A DNA stretch of 64,000 nucleotides from [Phialemoniopsis] sp. UDSM-2020 (GCA_018873225.1 JAEILZ010000007.1:930001-994000); one strand, 5' to 3'; counted from the stretch's first letter, positions 9,413-20,701 are shown. Program-made: numbers and translations. Notes: generated by a model from the sequence alone, not told the origin.

Positions 9413-10906
9413 ATGTCAGCCACAACCACCACCACAAGCACGCAGTTCCAGGCGTCGTTGAAAAATGCCCAGAACCCGCCGTGCAGCATGCTGCGCGTGA
9501 GCGGCACCCATATTGTCGATGCCGCGGGGAAGCGCATCGTCCTCAAGGGCGCCGCCGTCGGTGGCATGCTGAACATGGAGAACTTCATCACGGGGTACTC
9601 GGGCCACGAGCACGAGCACCGCGCCGCGCTGGCCGAGGTTCTCGGCGAGGAAAAGGCCCAGTACTTCTTCGACCGCCTGCTGCACTACTTTTTTACCGAC
9701 TCGGATGCGGCGCTGTTTGCCTCGCTGGGGCTGAACTGCCTGCGCGTCCCTTTCAACTACCGACACTTTATGGACAACGAGAACCCGGATGTGATCAAGC
9801 GGTCTGGGTTCGATCTCCTCGATCGGGTCATCAATAGCTGCGCCAAGCACAACATTTATGTCGTCCTGGATCTGCACGCTGTCCCTGGCGGCCAGAACCA
9901 GGACTGGCACTCGGATTCCGGCAACAATAAAGCCTTGTTCTGGGAGTTCCGGGACTTGCAAGATAGGGCAATCCAACTGTGGGAGGCAATCGCCACCCGC
10001 TATGCTGGCAACCCAATCATTGCAGGCTACAACCCATTGAATGAGCCTGCCGACCCTAAGCACACACGCCTGATCTCTTGGTACGAACGAGTGGAGAAGG
10101 CCATCCGTGCCAAGGATCCTGAGCATATCCTCTTCCTGGATGGCAACACGTATTCCATGGACTTCACACACTTTCCTGTCGACAAGCCCCTTACGAATGC
10201 TGTCTACAGCTGCCACGACTACAGCTTTTACGGGTTTCCCTTGCCAGAGCAGTACGAGGGTACTGAAGACCAAAAGAAGAAGCTCCGAGCTAGCCTGAAG
10301 AGGAAAGTCGAATACATGCAAAAGGCCGGGGTACCGATCTGGAACGGCGAGTGGGGTCCCGTGTACCAGGATCCGAGGACCGATCCCAACGCCGAGGAGA
10401 CAAACAAGAAGCGCTTTGCGCTATTGAGGGAGCAGCTTCAGATATACCGCGAGTTTGACGGCATCTCCTGGAGCATCTGGCTTTACAAGGATATTGGATA
10501 CCAAGGAATGGTCTATGTCGACCCCGAGAGTCCATATATGAGGCTCATCCGGCCCTTTGTCGAGAAGAAGCAGCGCCTCGGCCTTGACTTCTGGGGCGTA
10601 GTAAATAAGGGCGCCATCGATAACGAAGCATACCAGCCCTTCATCAGCAAGCTGAAGGAGTCGATCCCTGAGCATCTACTGAAGAAGAAGTACCCCAAGA
10701 TCTGGACCTTCGACAGGCAAGTTGAGCGAGCGGTGCGGGAGATACTGGTCAGCGAGTACCACGGGTGGGAGTTTGCAGAGCTCTTTGCCGGCAAGACGAA
10801 AGAGGAGCTCGACGAGTTGGCTGCTAGCTTTTCTTTGGAGAAGTGCAAGCTGAGGGATCAGCTAAACTCCATTCTGCGCGAGGATGCAGAGGTGTCACCA
10901 GCATAG
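9413..10906 (+). CDS. Glycoside hydrolase family 5 (intracellular beta-glycosidase)
   Basis: Intronless, 497 residues from the ATG at 9413. The frame extends upstream only to a TTG, and a TATA box sits 80 bases before this ATG. It is a (beta/alpha)8 retaining glycosidase. The acid/base Glu is Glu211 in NPLNEP and the nucleophile is Glu313 in WNGEWGP. Other GH5 landmarks are LRVPFNYRHF, VVLDLHAVPGGQN, and the HDYSFYGFP loop. No signal peptide or GPI site is seen, so unlike secreted exo-1,3-glucanases it should be cytosolic. Non-secreted fungal GH5 enzymes include glucocerebrosidase- and steryl-glucosidase-type proteins, but this one cannot be assigned to a subfamily by eye. A substrate brought in by the nearby sugar transporter is possible. 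Confidence 0.9.
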   Translation: MSATTTTTSTQFQASLKNAQNPPCSMLRVSGTHIVDAAGKRIVLKGAAVGGMLNMENFITGYSGHEHEHRAALAEVLGEEKAQYFFDRLLHYFFTDSDAALFASLGLNCLRVPFNYRHFMDNENPDVIKRSGFDLLDRVINSCAKHNIYVVLDLHAVPGGQNQDWHSDSGNNKALFWEFRDLQDRAIQLWEAIATRYAGNPIIAGYNPLNEPADPKHTRLISWYERVEKAIRAKDPEHILFLDGNTYSMDFTHFPVDKPLTNAVYSCHDYSFYGFPLPEQYEGTEDQKKKLRASLKRKVEYMQKAGVPIWNGEWGPVYQDPRTDPNAEETNKKRFALLREQLQIYREFDGISWSIWLYKDIGYQGMVYVDPESPYMRLIRPFVEKKQRLGLDFWGVVNKGAIDNEAYQPFISKLKESIPEHLLKKKYPKIWTFDRQVERAVREILVSEYHGWEFAELFAGKTKEELDELAASFSLEKCKLRDQLNSILREDAEVSPA

Positions 10907-11229
10907 ATTACGACAAGTAGAGTTGGTAACACATTTCATTTTTAGACGGACCCCCACAGCTATGTGGTAGAACTTGGTTCACCCAGTATAGACGGTACAA
11001 TAAAATGCTATTCCCTCTATCATCCTAATATTTCAGACCAAGAAAGATAACTACTACCAGCCCGAAGAAGTTCCTTCACAGGTGCTAGGACAATGTGGTC
11101 CTGTGCGAACGATCTAAGCTCAGCCACCGCATTCTCATTATCCTGCGGGTTACCACCCTTCACAGTTAGGTATTTTGAGATCGTGCCAGCCTCGGAATAT
11201 CACGTCACGTAGTCACTTGGGTTGAGAAG
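10907..11229. other. Convergent 3' spacer
   Basis: 323 bases between the stop codons of two convergent genes, the GH5 gene and the next Zn2Cys6 regulator. It would hold both 3' UTRs. Nothing else is seen. Confidence 0.4.
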
Positions 11230-13548
11230 TCAGGATGATTCTGCCGGGTTCCAAAAGACAGAAGAGCCTTCAAAGTCCGGAAATGGCCCAAAGACCGAAG
11301 AGTCCAGGTCCAGCCAGTCTGTCGTCTGCCAACTCTCCAGAAGACTGGGCTGGCCTACAAACCCCATGTCTCCCTCGACGGGCTGCAAAATTTGCGGGAC
11401 ATCAGTGGTAAAGCCATCCGCGTTCGCCATAGTAGTGCCCATAGCACTGTCAACAAACGAGCCCTCTTGCGTGCCAAAATGCTGCGGAGGCTGGCTCCGT
11501 TCGCCGTTCGCCGGCGGGTGCAGCCTCGAGGACTGATACCTGGCTTCCTGCTGTAGCTCCTTGAGAATGATCCCGTAGCGCCGGCTTGGACTCTCAGCTG
11601 CCGTAGCCATGTCAAGATGACTCTGACACCGCTCAGCTAGCTTGAACAGGTCGATAGCCGTGCCACTCTGCCCGCTCTGGATTTCCCATACGTAGACCAC
11701 GGCAAGAGCACAGAACGTCACGTAGGGGGTCCACCAGAGCGCGTGGAATAGCGAACCGTCGCGCGCCATGCCGTCGACAGTTTCAAGGGCTACTCGCGCC
11801 GCAGTGATACACTCCTCCACACTGTCATCCAGAGGCGTCGGCTCGCCGGCACCCGCAGGCGTGCTCGTCGCCCCGAGAAGAAACGGCCGGTTGACGTGCA
11901 TGATAGCGTGGCAGTAAGCGAGCTTGAGCGCCATGGCCTGCCGTCGGAAGCACGGAATCAGAGACATCGGGCGCACATAGCCGAGGTGCGGCGGCAACGA
12001 CTCGTGCCACACATGCAGGGCTTCGCCACATTTGCGCGCTGCTGCAAGTCGCTCTTGTTTGGACGTCGGCTTCAGGGAGTACACCTCCCGAGTTGTGCGA
12101 TCGATGAGCTGGGCGATCTTGGCATGGTAGATTAGCGAGTCGACGTGGCAGTCCACCTGAGGCTCATGATCCGCCCGCCCTTGCGAAGTCATGTCCTCGT
12201 CGTTGACGCTGTCGGGAAAGTCTTGATCGGTGTCGTCTTCGTGATACAGTCTGGGGCGGCCAAAGACTACGGCCAGATACTTGTCGATCGTGTAGGCTAC
12301 CCAGAAGGTCCGCTTGCCGCACTGCGACATGATGTAGTCGACACGGTTCTTGCCTCCACCAGGTGCGGTACGATTTCTGCCAGACCGTCTGTGCAGCCCA
12401 AGGGCAGAGACGATGGGCAGAATACTTCCGAATATGTACCAGGCCTGATTCATCCGTGCTGTCTGTAGCAGGTACAGCACCTGCAGCAGACGGGCTTGGG
12501 CAGACTCGAGCTTCGGAAGCCCAGTCTCTTCATCGGTGAGTCTTGCCGCTGTACAGTAGTATGTTTCGCTTCGGCTGGCCTCGGCTTCGACCTCTTCAGA
12601 TGGCGAGCTGATGGCCATGTCAACCTTCGTCTTTCTCAGCTTCGCAATAGCCAAGATAGTGAAGACAACAGCTGCTCGCGCATGGCCGAGTTCGTTATGG
12701 AGTGGCAAGTTGTTCTGCACATTCGCGAGCACCTTTTCTAGCCATCCCTTGACGTATCCTTGGTGCAAGAAGCGGTATGTGACGACACAATTGTCAAAGT
12801 AGAACTGCATAAGGTCTGTTGCCACGCCCCTGTCTAGTCGAGTGATGCGACCATCTTGCGGGGCGAAAGGCTTGTCGCCGGCGGTGACCAGGCTTTGATG
12901 TTGCTCGGCGCCATTGAAGATGTGAGGTGTTGCTCTTTGAGAGGATAATTTCTTCCAAGCACGATGGAGAAAGTTCAAGCTTGAGGTAGAGTCATAGTAC
13001 TGGCCTTCAATCTCGGCGATCTCCAGTTCTGGCGAACCCCGAGATATTGGCTGGTGGTTTTCCAGGGCGGCCGAATAATAAAGCCTTGTGGTTTCGACTG
13101 CCGCGTTTCCTAGAGCTTGAACCTGATAATTGCTGACTGGAGGTGATGCAAGATGAGGAGCAGCTGGAGGAGGGGTCGGAGGACGGCCCCGGCGATATGC
13201 CGCGCCGTACGCGCATTGGACTCTGCGTCTGGTGCATGTCAGGCATGGCAACGTCCCTGAGCATCTCAATTTCTTTGACTTGCAGTGATCACAGGCACGG
13301 CTGACTTTGGGGGCCTGCCGACGACTTCCAGGAGTGGTGCCATGGCCAGGTTTCCGGGAGGTCGTGTGTGCGGGGGAGCCTCCTCCCTGATTTCCGGATT
13401 CAAGCCTGGGCGCTATAGCTGTCGCCCCGGTCTGTGGCGTGAGGTATCCTTCCATTGATGGATAGTATATGCCGGAAGAGGTGATTGACATGCGGTCGGA
13501 GGTATGCAGATGATGTGCAGTGATGTGAGGTTCAAGAGATGGAGACAC
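11230..13548 (-). CDS. Zn(II)2Cys6 transcription factor with fungal_trans domain
   Basis: Intronless, 772 residues; Met20 (13491) is an alternative start. The zinc cluster at about residues 84-111 is C-x2-C-x6-C-x5-C-x2-C-x6-C (ACDHCKSKKLRCSGTLPC...), followed by a Pro-rich linker (RRGRPPTPPP). The middle homology region includes the MNQAWYIFGSILPIVSALGLHR helix, then GKRTFWVAYTIDKYLAVVFGRP, which is the typical fungal_trans core. The C-terminus is acidic and aromatic and could be an activation domain. The gene is divergent from a Dal5-type permease, the most likely target. The ligand is unknown. Confidence 0.92.
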   Translation of the reverse strand: MSPSLEPHITAHHLHTSDRMSITSSGIYYPSMEGYLTPQTGATAIAPRLESGNQGGGSPAHTTSRKPGHGTTPGSRRQAPKVSRACDHCKSKKLRCSGTLPCLTCTRRRVQCAYGAAYRRGRPPTPPPAAPHLASPPVSNYQVQALGNAAVETTRLYYSAALENHQPISRGSPELEIAEIEGQYYDSTSSLNFLHRAWKKLSSQRATPHIFNGAEQHQSLVTAGDKPFAPQDGRITRLDRGVATDLMQFYFDNCVVTYRFLHQGYVKGWLEKVLANVQNNLPLHNELGHARAAVVFTILAIAKLRKTKVDMAISSPSEEVEAEASRSETYYCTAARLTDEETGLPKLESAQARLLQVLYLLQTARMNQAWYIFGSILPIVSALGLHRRSGRNRTAPGGGKNRVDYIMSQCGKRTFWVAYTIDKYLAVVFGRPRLYHEDDTDQDFPDSVNDEDMTSQGRADHEPQVDCHVDSLIYHAKIAQLIDRTTREVYSLKPTSKQERLAAARKCGEALHVWHESLPPHLGYVRPMSLIPCFRRQAMALKLAYCHAIMHVNRPFLLGATSTPAGAGEPTPLDDSVEECITAARVALETVDGMARDGSLFHALWWTPYVTFCALAVVYVWEIQSGQSGTAIDLFKLAERCQSHLDMATAAESPSRRYGIILKELQQEARYQSSRLHPPANGERSQPPQHFGTQEGSFVDSAMGTTMANADGFTTDVPQILQPVEGDMGFVGQPSLLESWQTTDWLDLDSSVFGPFPDFEGSSVFWNPAESS

Positions 13549-13976
13549 TGGCCCACATAATCTCGGATATGCTCGGAAGTCCTGAAGCGATTTGAGGGAC
13601 TTGGACTAACCGACTAACACTAACCGAGCGACTAACCAGGACAAGTCAACCAATTGCACTGAACAACCCCGCCCGGAACTTAGCACAAGAATCCGAATAG
13701 CCTTCCGGATATGCTCCACCCATCCTTGAACTAGCAATGGCTTGCAAATCTCCATGCCGAGTTTCAACTCTGTCCCTTTCTCCAGAGAACTACCCCAAGA
13801 CCCCAGATCCAGCATGCCGTGCCTGGAGAGCCTTGGCCCCGTGGAAGCCGGAGTGCTGTCTGCATAAGCCTTGCCGTATAAATCTGCGTTCCCCAGTTGG
13901 GTTGTTGTCTCTGGTTACACTGCACCCACGGTCTTTGTCTCCTCAGGTTCCCACATCGTCAGTACAGCTCAGCAAA
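13549..13976. promoter_or_regulatory. Divergent promoter, regulator / Dal5-type permease
   Basis: A 428-base spacer between outward-facing starts. An upstream in-frame extension of the permease ORF back to 13737 is Cys/Pro/Ser-rich and looks non-coding, so it is treated as leader or promoter. Confidence 0.5.
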
Positions 13977-15767
13977 ATGACTACGCTTCAACCATCTCCC
14001 GAACGCTCCGACGTAGAGCAACACATGACCGAGAAGGAGATGGCGACTCACTCCGAGTTTAACACCAGCGGCATTGCTTCAGACGATGCCGTGTTCCTTG
14101 CCAACTATCCAGAGGAGAAGAAACGAAAGACTATCCGGAAGGTTGACGTAAGTTCATCAATCCCGAGAACAACCAAAGTCAGCATCTGCTTTTATTAACG
14201 GAGATTTAGTTTCGACTGGTGCCTATGTTGGTACTGCTTTACTTGATGGCGTATCTCGACAAGACAAACATCGGCAACGCGAAGATCGAGGGACTTCTCG
14301 GCAGCTTGAAGATGGATGGCAACCAGTACAATGTTGCTCTTTCCATCTTCTTCATCCCTTTTGTTCTGGCTGAAGTCCCCAGTAATATGGTGCTTCATGT
14401 CTTCAAGCGGCCTTCGCTGTATATCGGCACCATCGTTGTGTGCTGGGGTATCGTTATGACTCTTCATGGAGTTGTGCAGAATTATGCCGGTCTCATTGCC
14501 ATCCGGTTCTTCCTTGGTTTGTTCGAGTATGCTTCTAAGTCTTTACTCCAGGGTTTGGAAGTGTTGAGAAGCTGACGACTGTTAGGGCCGGTTTCCTTCC
14601 TGGCGCGATCCTCATCATTTCAAAGTGGTATTTACCAAACGAAACACAAACACGAATTGCTATACTTTACACATCTGCTGCTTCTGGTGGCGCGTTCTCT
14701 GGCCTTTTGGCTTTCGGAATCGCCAAAATGAATGGAGTCGCCGGGCTCGAAGGCTGGCGCTGGGTAGGTCATCCTTTCTCTAGGTGTTAGGCAGGTTGAG
14801 CGATTTCTTACAGCCATGGCAGATCTTCATTATTGAGGGGCTTGCGACCGTCTCAATCGGCATACTATGCCTTTTGTTCCTTCTTGACTCTCCGGCGCTC
14901 TCGACTGGATGGCTAGATGCTGATGAGATTCGCTTCCTCGAACTCCGCCAGGAAGCCCGCCGCATCGTCAAGCCCGACGAGTTCCGCGACCATCACTTTG
15001 ACAAGAAGGCCTTTTTGTCAGTAATTCTCGACTGGAAAGTGTACCTGCTCATCTTTGCCAACTGGTCCAACGCCGTGCCCAACTACGCCATGAAGTTCAC
15101 CATGCCCCAGATCATCAAGAACATGGGCTACACCTCGGCCAATGCGCAGCTGCTCACCATCCCTCCGTACGCGGTTGGCGCCATCTCCGCGTACATTTTC
15201 TCGGTTTTCGCCGACCGGCACTCATGGCGGATGCCTTTCATTGTCGTGCCCCAGCTCTGCTTAGTTGTGGCGTTCAGCATTCTCTTTACGAAGAGCGCGG
15301 ACATTAAGCATAACATTGCCCTCTGCTACTTTGCTGTTTGCCTGGCTTGTTTTGGGTAAGTGTCTTCTCAGAATCTCTATCGTGATGTAATTTGAACTGA
15401 TTGAAATCTCATGAGCAGCATGTACCCCATTCTCCCGGGTGTCAACGCCTGGAACGTTGCCAACTGTCCCAACCCAACCAAGCGTGCCATCAGCATTGGC
15501 TTCCTGGTCTGCGTCGGCAACATCGGTGGCCTTATTGGTAGCTTTATATACATGGACAAGGAGGCACCGACCTACCCTACCGGGTTCGGAACTTCGTTTG
15601 CTTTTGCGTCGGCTGGTATTGTCGCGGCTATCGTGTTGGAGATCTCACTGAAGAGGCTGAATCAGAAGAAGGATTTGTTGGACGAGAATGAGATCCGTCA
15701 GCAGTTCACGGACGAGCAGCTTGACGAGATGGGAGAGAAGAGTCCTCTTTTCAAATACGCTCTGTAG
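13977..15767 (+). CDS. MFS anion:cation symporter (Dal5/allantoate permease type)
   Basis: Twelve-helix permease of the ACS family (allantoate, nicotinate, pantothenate and similar anions), plasma membrane. Five exons, 13977-14147, 14210-14526, 14586-14763, 14823-15355 and 15419-15767; 515 residues. The joins rebuild conserved motifs: FRLVPMLVLLYLMAYLDKTNIGNAK in helix 1, RFFLGLFEAGFLPG, and GWRWIFIIEG. The third acceptor (TGGCAG at 14820-14822) was preferred over the one nine bases upstream because it yields the canonical GWRWIFI. The loop after helix 6 holds the long hydrophilic segment usual for the family, and the C-terminus is charged and cytosolic. It is divergent from the Zn2Cys6 gene. 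The transported compound is not predictable. Confidence 0.93.
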
Positions 15768-16000
15768 AAGGCTTCTGTCAATAGTAGTAATTTACTCGAT
15801 CGACAGATAAGTAGTAGACAGCATTCATAATCATGTCGATGTGGCCCCGGTTCCACAATTACTCCATGCTACTGATATTACAGCGAGAGTGGGAACCATG
15901 GACACTTGCCGCGAACCAGATCAGGCATCCACCTGAGACTTTTCAGCTGTCACAGCCCTAAACGCTAACTCAAAACCTCATAAAATCCAACGATGGCATC

Positions 16001-17819
16001 ATGACGACGTCAGCCGCTATACTTGAACTGCCCTACGAGATCTTGGACAAGATCCTCGGGCTGCTGGCAAAGACTTGTCGCGATGCAAACCCACCGCAAT
16101 TGCGGTACGAAGCCGCCGGGCGGCTCGCCCTGGTGTGCCGGCGCTTCAACCGCCTTGCCACGCCGTACCTGTACGCGTGCCTCTACCTGGACTACTCGAC
16201 AGACGAGTATTCGTCGCCGCTCTACAACGAGGAAGACCTTCACCAGACCCTGCAGGACAGCGCCGCGCTCCGGCCGCTGTGCAAGACGCTGGTGATAGAC
16301 CACGGGACTAAATGGCGCTACAGGAAGCCGCATGAGCAGCTGCACATCGCGATGGACCTCGTCGCCTGGCTGGCCTCCACCAAGTCTCTGGATATCTCGA
16401 CATACGGGGACGAGATGACGATGCTTGAGGCGTGGTTCATCGTCAGCCGCGCACTCGAGTGTTTGCCTGACCTCACTGAGTTGCGGTTTCGCGATCGGCG
16501 ATATTGTGGTGTTGCCCTGCCCATGGTCATCAAGGACATGGACAAGATGGGGTGCAAACTCCGGCTTCTTCAGCTGCGCGGTGTAACGGAAGACGCCATC
16601 GACCCGGAAGCAGTGGCGGAATTAGAGGTGAGTCTTTTCGGTCCTTGTTGGACTTCCACGACTCCGGTGCTCGTCAGTGTGGATATTGTAGGCTCATTCA
16701 AGATCATCGCAGCGACTAGCAGGCACAGCATCAATCACCGACCTTCGTATCGCCCGCTTCTTGCAACCCCCGCAAATTCTCGCGAGCCTCGTCGCCTGGC
16801 CCGCCAAGTTAGAGAAGTTCAACTTTGACTACAGCCACCCGGGAACCTACCACATGAGCAAGGACTGGAGCCTAGCCACGATGCGCCACATGCTGGACCC
16901 TCACAAGTCCACGCTGCGCAGCCTTGAGATAAGCCACATGAACCTTCCAGAGATGACCGGCCTCGAAGGCTTCGACCTCGCCGACTTTATCTGTCTGGAG
17001 CACCTCTCCCTGTCACAAGGCTGTACCGGCACCGACACCACGCTCATCGGCAACCTTTTCGCGCCGAGCCTGCGCAGCTTCCACTGGGATATGACCCTCG
17101 AGGCCCCGCGGGACGAGCGCGAGACGCTCGACTCATTCGGCCACGAGCAAGTGGCCTTTCTGCGGGCCTTTGTCGACCTGTACATCAATAGCAGCACAAA
17201 AGAGTCCAAGCTGCGCAAGATTGCCATCACGTTCACACCGGAGCTCTGGGCCAAGACCGACGACCGTAACCGACCAGTCTACCCCTGGGACCGCATAGAC
17301 ACCCTAGCTAACGATCTCAAACCACACGGCATACACCTGACATATAACACCCCAACAACAACCCGCGCACAGTTTAATGCATGGTACGGCCCAGACAAGT
17401 CTCCCGAGACGTACCCATCCCCGCTATCGCTAGCCATCGAGACGCACTCCGAGGCAGTGCTAGAGCGCCTACTCACCGACCTCCTCAATTCCGGTGGCAA
17501 CATCAACGCAAGACGCGACGGGCGGACTCTGCTCCACGCGGCGGCCGAGCACGGCTCGCCCCGGGCGGTGCAGCTCTTGCTTCACTGCCGCGCTGACCCC
17601 AACTCCCGTTGCGAATCGAACGGTGAGACGCCTCTGCTGATCGCCGCGCAACGGGGCGACGTCGACATTGCGCGGGTGCTGCTCGAACATGGAGCCGATG
17701 TCGAGGCGCGGAACGCCGAGGACCGGACGCCGGCGATGGTCGCTGCTGCTGCAGGCGGAGGGAGTGAGATGGTCCAGCTGCTCCTGAACAGCGGGACAAA
17801 AGTCGATTTGACGGGATGA
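16001..17819 (+). CDS. F-box-like / leucine-rich / ankyrin repeat protein
   Basis: Two exons, 16001-16627 and 16713-17819 (85-base intron, GTGAGT...CGCAG), 577 residues. Residues 8-60 form an F-box-like segment (LELPYEILDKILGLL... ALVCRRFNRLATPYLY), the SKP1-binding module of SCF ubiquitin ligases. The middle is Leu-rich with LRR-like spacing (LRSLEISHMNLPEM, LEHLSLSQG). The C-terminal ~110 residues hold three ankyrin repeats (GRTLLHAAAEHGSPRAVQLLL, GETPLLIAAQRGDVDIARVLL, RTPAMVAAAAGGGSEMVQLLL). The likely role is substrate recruitment for ubiquitination; the target is unknown. F-box plus C-terminal ankyrin is an expanded, variable class in filamentous fungi. The first base of exon 2 is inferred from phase. 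Confidence 0.82.
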
Positions 17820-18332
17820 GTACTGGAGCCAAGATGCAGTCACGAACTTCACATCAAAGGGCTAGGGACGCCACAGAGGGTGAGCCTCGATCTTTCAGGT
17901 TGTCCCTAGCCTAGTAGCTGCACTTTCCCTGGTATCAAGCTGTCGGGTTAATCACTAGCAGAGACGATTTCCATTTCCCCTCAATTCTGGGTACGGCCTC
18001 CGCAGCCCTTATCGCGTACGCGTCATGGCAGTAAGACGTAGCGTCGCCGACAGAAGCCGTGGTAGAAGCCGTGGTAGAAGCCGTGGTTGAAGCCGGCGGT
18101 GGAGATGATGTGGCCTGGACCCCGGCGCAAACAACTTCCTAATCTGGCATGACCGCCCCATCGACCCCGAGATATAAGTCGACCATACTAGACTGCCGGG
18201 CAAAGGTCCCTGCAAATAAATGCAGTTTCCTCATTTGTGATGAATTGTTCCATTCTCAATCTCCGAGCTTCCAATCTCGATTTTATATCAAACCGTTGTC
18301 TCTGTGCTTTATACGTGCTCATCGTGGCAAAA
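17820..18332 (+). promoter_or_regulatory. Amine oxidase promoter region
   Basis: A 513-base spacer upstream of the amine oxidase. It holds one GATA site (CTTATC, 18008-18013, CGATAAG on the minus strand), the 12-bp tandem repeat at 18052-18095, and a CCCGAGATATAAG stretch near 18165-18178 that could serve as a TATA region. The frame of the oxidase is open upstream to 18237, but that part lacks homology-like content. Confidence 0.45.
18052..18095. repeat. 12-bp tandem repeat (AGAAGCCGTGGT), 3.7 copies
   Basis: Three exact copies of AGAAGCCGTGGT (18052-18063, 18064-18075, 18076-18087) and a partial variant copy TGAAGCCG. It is a minisatellite in the amine oxidase promoter and is not part of a recognised ORF. 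Confidence 0.9.
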
Positions 18333-20701
18333 ATGGCCGGCAACTCGTTCCCCGTAGTGCATCCGCTTGCGCCCCTCAGCATCGACGAGACGAACATCGC
18401 CCGGGATGTCATCAGAGTCGCCCACCCCAACACCGTTCTCCAATTCCGGGTCATATATGCCCAAGAACCGGCCAAGTCGGAACTGACCAAGTTTCTGGCC
18501 CTGGAGCACGCAGGCAGCCTCACCGCCGATAGTCCCAGACCCCGCCGTCTGGCCCGCGTGCACTACGATGTTGTGCACAACAAGGAGACACCGCCCGAGT
18601 CTATCGAGGCTATTGTTGATGTCGAGACTAGAGAATGTGTCTCTTCCGATATTGTGAAGGTTGGGGTCCACCCCAGCTTTACCATGTGAGCCAACACAAC
18701 CCGGGGGACTGGGACGGATAACCGCCGCGATTAGCGTTATTGACATACCCACTAGGTACGAGCTGCAGGAGATGACCAGGATATGTCAAGCCTCGCCTCT
18801 GTTCCAATCCAAGGTCAAAGAGCTCGCGCTTCCCGAGGGCTTCGAGGTCGTTGTCGAGCCCTGGCCTTACGGCGGCCTGGATCCCGCCGACGAGAACAGG
18901 CGGTATTTTCAAGCCCTCATCTTTGCATTCGACACGAGGAGCAAGAACCCGGACAGCAATTTCTACACGTATCCGCTGCCTCTGATTCCCGTTGTCGACT
19001 GGCTGAAGCAGGAGGTCATCCGCGTCGACGAGCTGGCCACTGGCGGCGCAGGCGACCCGTACACTGTCGAAAAGGGATCCAAGCGAAAGGCCGGGGTCAT
19101 CGACCACTGCCGGCCCTCAGAATACGTGCCCGAGCTGACGGAGTCGACCATGCGGACGGATCTGCAAGAGCTCAACGTCGTGCAGCCGAACGGCCCGAGC
19201 TTCTCCGTGCGCGACGAGAGCCTGATCGAGTGGCAGAAGTGGCGCATGCGCGTCAGCTTCAACCCTCGCGAGGGCGCCGTCGTGCACGACGTGTGGTATG
19301 ATGGCCGCAGCGTGCTGTACCGCCTGTCGATGAGCGACATGACGGTGCCCTACGCGGACCCGCGCCCGCCCTTCCACCGCAAGCAGGCGTTTGACTTTGG
19401 CGATGGCGGCGTCGGCCACTGTGCCAACAACTTGCAGCTCGGGTGTGACTGCCTGGGTGTTATCAAGGTCGGTGGTCGTCTTCACTGAGTTCTTCGGGTT
19501 CATACATCTAACGTTGGCGAATAGTACTTCGACGGAGTGCTCAATGGACCCGACGGCACCGCGCACAAGGCGCCCAACGTGATCTGTCTCCACGAGCAGG
19601 ACAACGGCATCGGCTGGAAGCACACCAACTGGCGGACCGGCCGGGCCGTCGTCACCCGCCGCCGCGAGCTGGTCATCCAGTTCATCCTCACCGTCGCCAA
19701 CTATGAATACGTCTTCAACGTAAACCTCGCACCCTACTAAGTTCCCAACTCCTGTTCCCATTGACTATCCCTACTGACAAAGACACGCCCACACACAGTA
19801 CATCTTCGACCAGGCAGGCGGCATCACCGTTGAGGTGCGCGCCACGGGCATCGTCTCGGCCGTCAACATCGACCCGGGCAAGACGGCGCCCTGGGGTAAC
19901 GTTGTGTCGCCCGGCGTCCTGGCCCAGAACCACCAGCATCTGTTCTGCGTGCGCATCGACCCGGCCATCGACGGCCACGCCAACACCCTCGTGCAGCAGG
20001 AGTCCCTGCCGCTGCGCTTCGACGCCCGCACCAACCCGCAGGGCAACGCCTACCGCGTCGAGGACACCCCCATCACGGCCTCGGGCGGGCTCGACGCCGC
20101 GCCGCACCGGGGCCGCGTCTTCAAGGTGCAGAACCTCGACGTGCGCAACCCCGTCAGCGGCAGGCCCGTCGGCTACAAGATCGTCGCGCCGCCGACGCAG
20201 CTGCTGCTCGCCGACGAGGGCAGCGTCCAGGCCAGGCGCGCGCTCTTCACCAAGCACCACCTCTGGGTCACCAGGCACCGCGACGACGAGCTGTACGGCG
20301 GCGGCCGGTACACCCTGCAGAGCACGCTCGAGGTGGAGGGCGTGGCGGACGCGGCGGCGCGCAACGACGACGTGCTGCAGCAGGATGTCGTGCTGTGGAG
20401 CGTGTTTGGCCTGACGCACAACCCGCGTGTCGAGGACTGGCCTGTGATGTAAGTCTTTTCAACCAGCTCCATATGAGTTTCCCTTGATGTCCAGATGGAT
20501 TGCTAATGTCGGTTTCTTGCAAGGCCCGTCGAGATTGTGCAGCTTCACATTGCGCCCGTCGACTTCTTCACGGCGAATCCCGCCATCGACGTTCCTGCCA
20601 GCAAGAATATGGCTTCCAAGCTTGCCTATTCGAATGGTACCAACGGGGAGGGTTCGTCGTGTTGTCCAAAGGACTTGCCTGTTCGGGAAGCCCCAGTGTA
20701 A
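18333..20701 (+). CDS. Copper amine oxidase (primary-amine oxidase)
   Basis: Oxidises primary amines to aldehyde, ammonia and hydrogen peroxide with a topaquinone cofactor made from one of its own tyrosines. Five exons, 18333-18685, 18756-19467, 19525-19719, 19799-20448 and 20524-20701; 695 residues, normal for the family. The topaquinone precursor is Tyr415 in VANYEYVF. The catalytic base is Asp331 in KQAFDFGDGG. Copper ligands are His465 and His467 (NHQHLF) and His645 (QLHIAPVDFF). N2 and N3 domains precede the catalytic beta-sandwich. There is no signal peptide and no C-terminal SKL-type peroxisomal signal; the tail is Ser/Cys-rich. The start is the ATG at 18333, since upstream residues are unlike the family. 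It is convergent with a Zn2Cys6 regulator and close to a Hol1-like transporter, which suggests use of amines as a nitrogen source. Confidence 0.95.

Noticed and set aside
9416..10321. 301-codon ORF antisense to the GH5 gene
   Set aside because: It is the mirror frame of a G/C-rich coding exon; Arg/Val-rich low-complexity product and no motif.
13737..13976. 80-codon N-terminal extension of the Dal5-type permease
   Set aside because: Cys/Pro/Ser-rich content unlike the family; the ATG at 13977 opens a normal hydrophilic N-terminus.
18052..18095. Possible CRISPR-like array
   Set aside because: Units are directly adjacent 12-mers without spacers, in a eukaryotic genome; it is a minisatellite.
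19715..20419. 234-codon ORF antisense to the amine oxidase
   Set aside because: Shadow of exon 4 with Arg/Val/Ala bias; the sense strand has catalytic residues and clean introns.
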